Below the pieces are notes generated by a model. It was not told the DNA's origin, searched no databases, and saw nothing but the letters and a program-made list of their open reading frames with translations. From Hymenobacter glacieicola (GTDB lineage: Bacteria; Bacteroidota; Bacteroidia; Cytophagales; Hymenobacteraceae): a stretch of 64,000 bases of DNA. The translations under genes were made by a program, and so were the position numbers. Shown piece after piece: positions 63,437 through 64,000 of this stretch. How positions within the stretch are numbered: the first letter of the stretch is position 1; each line of letters begins with the position of its first letter. Location: positions 20,466 through 84,465 of the forward strand of contig NZ_BMGS01000015.1 in assembly GCF_014640315.1 (NCBI RefSeq). Direction: 5' to 3'.

Positions 63437-63712
63437 TTAGCTGAAATCGCCATAAGCGATGTGAGTTAGTTCCTCAGCAACCGAATCAGCTCCCTGGATC
63501 GTGTGCAATAATTTGACAGGCATTTGACCTTGTAGACCATAAGCCGGCAGGAGCAGCCAGCGATGAAATGCATCTATTCTACCAAACACCTCTTCACCTA
63601 AGATAGCTATCTGCATTAGCTTCGATACGTATTCACTTTCTGTTACATCATCCTTAGCTTTCTTTTTGCAATACAGGGAAGCGATAAAGACTGCATCAAT
63701 AAAATTTACCAT
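63437..63712 (-). CDS. Xre/MbcA/ParS-type antitoxin, toxin-binding domain only
   Basis: The 91-aa product ends with the DUF2384 (MbcA/ParS) pattern: AILGEEVFGRIDAFHRWLLL, PAYGLQGQMPVKLLHTIQGA, SVAEELTHIAYGDFS, where G-x-x-P-x-x-L-L is the hallmark. The N-terminal 35 residues do not show the usual Xre HTH, so it is shorter than most antitoxins of Xre-RES pairs. No RES or other toxin gene follows; the next gene on this strand is the coiled-coil gene 240 bp away. It may be an orphan or may act on a toxin elsewhere. Confidence 0.68.
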   Translation of the reverse strand: MVNFIDAVFIASLYCKKKAKDDVTESEYVSKLMQIAILGEEVFGRIDAFHRWLLLPAYGLQGQMPVKLLHTIQGADSVAEELTHIAYGDFS

Positions 63713-64000
63713 TATTTTTATATTATATTTAACTTTAATATGATTTATTAATTCACAATAAGTATACAGAACGAAATGCGCGCTAACATAACACCGTAAG
63801 AATGAGGTTATGTCCTACCGAAGTGGTTCTGGTGGCTATGGATGAGTCAATGACCCACCGAAATTCTATGAATAGAACGGGTTTTTACATTGAGGGGCGA
63901 TAAAACTTAACAGAATAAAATTTTGCTTTTCGATCGCTATAGCGGATTCATGAACGGTGTACATGATAGCCGCAATGGTTGAACCAGGCTTTGGCGTCCT
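63713..64000. other. Window edge, no gene seen
   Basis: The last 290 bp are AT-rich at first and then of mixed composition. The promoter of the antitoxin gene is expected here. No other feature was recognised. Confidence 0.4.

Noticed and set aside
1..64000. tRNA or rRNA genes
   Set aside because: No cloverleaf-like sequence with a T-loop motif or rRNA signature was noticed on either strand by eye. A tRNAscan run would settle it.

Overview
The window looks like part of a plasmid or chromid from a Hymenobacter-like member of the Bacteroidota. The evidence is: an iteron-type Rep_3 replication gene, a ParA plus ribbon-helix-helix partition operon, a BtgA-type mobilisation gene with a decayed DUF5712-type relaxase, GC-rich genes separated by AT-rich plasmid-control DNA, and Bacteroidota-style families throughout. 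The organism is inferred from style; no rRNA or tRNA gene was seen.

Layout. 0-11 kb: accessory metabolic and envelope genes (YhcG/DUF1016-like nuclease, TlpA-like thioredoxin, lipoprotein, amine oxidase, DUF202 protein, cation:proton antiporter, serine hydrolase) with a decayed Imm53-type immunity gene and a nitrilase stump. 11-31 kb: the plasmid backbone in a badly eroded setting. It has a resolvase with a perfect palindrome in front of it, an iteron array and rep, a DUF849 enzyme, parA plus a small RHH gene flanked by AGGTG repeats phased at 12 bp, btgA, a relaxase with two in-frame stops, two Fic pseudogenes, an IS3 OrfA stump, and two XRE regulators (one fused to an S24 peptidase). 31-36 kb, plus strand: a compact cassette encoding a PAS membrane sensor, a TM/coiled-coil protein, a three-TM holin-like protein, an exported CHAP-like hydrolase, two overlapping spanin-like proteins and a second Cys/His hydrolase with an SH3-like N-terminus. 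36-61.5 kb, minus strand, converging on the cassette: a Tc (ABC) toxin locus with TcA (2861 aa), a TcB-TcC fusion (2430 aa) with an AT-rich C-terminal toxin tip, a probable immunity gene, then two tail-fibre-like proteins sharing one N-terminal domain, plus small companions. 62-64 kb: a coiled-coil protein and a lone Xre/ParS-type antitoxin domain.

How it may work. The most interesting reading is that 31-61.5 kb is one functional island. Tc toxin subunits here have no obvious signal peptide, and the neighbouring cassette contains the parts of a phage lysis module (holin, endolysin, spanin). That arrangement recalls the lysis-type (type 10) release of Tc toxins known in Yersinia. Its presence in a Bacteroidota replicon, with phage-fibre-like proteins and an immunity gene for the toxin tip, is inference from gene content and order; the hydrolase, Tc and plasmid family assignments are read directly from motifs.
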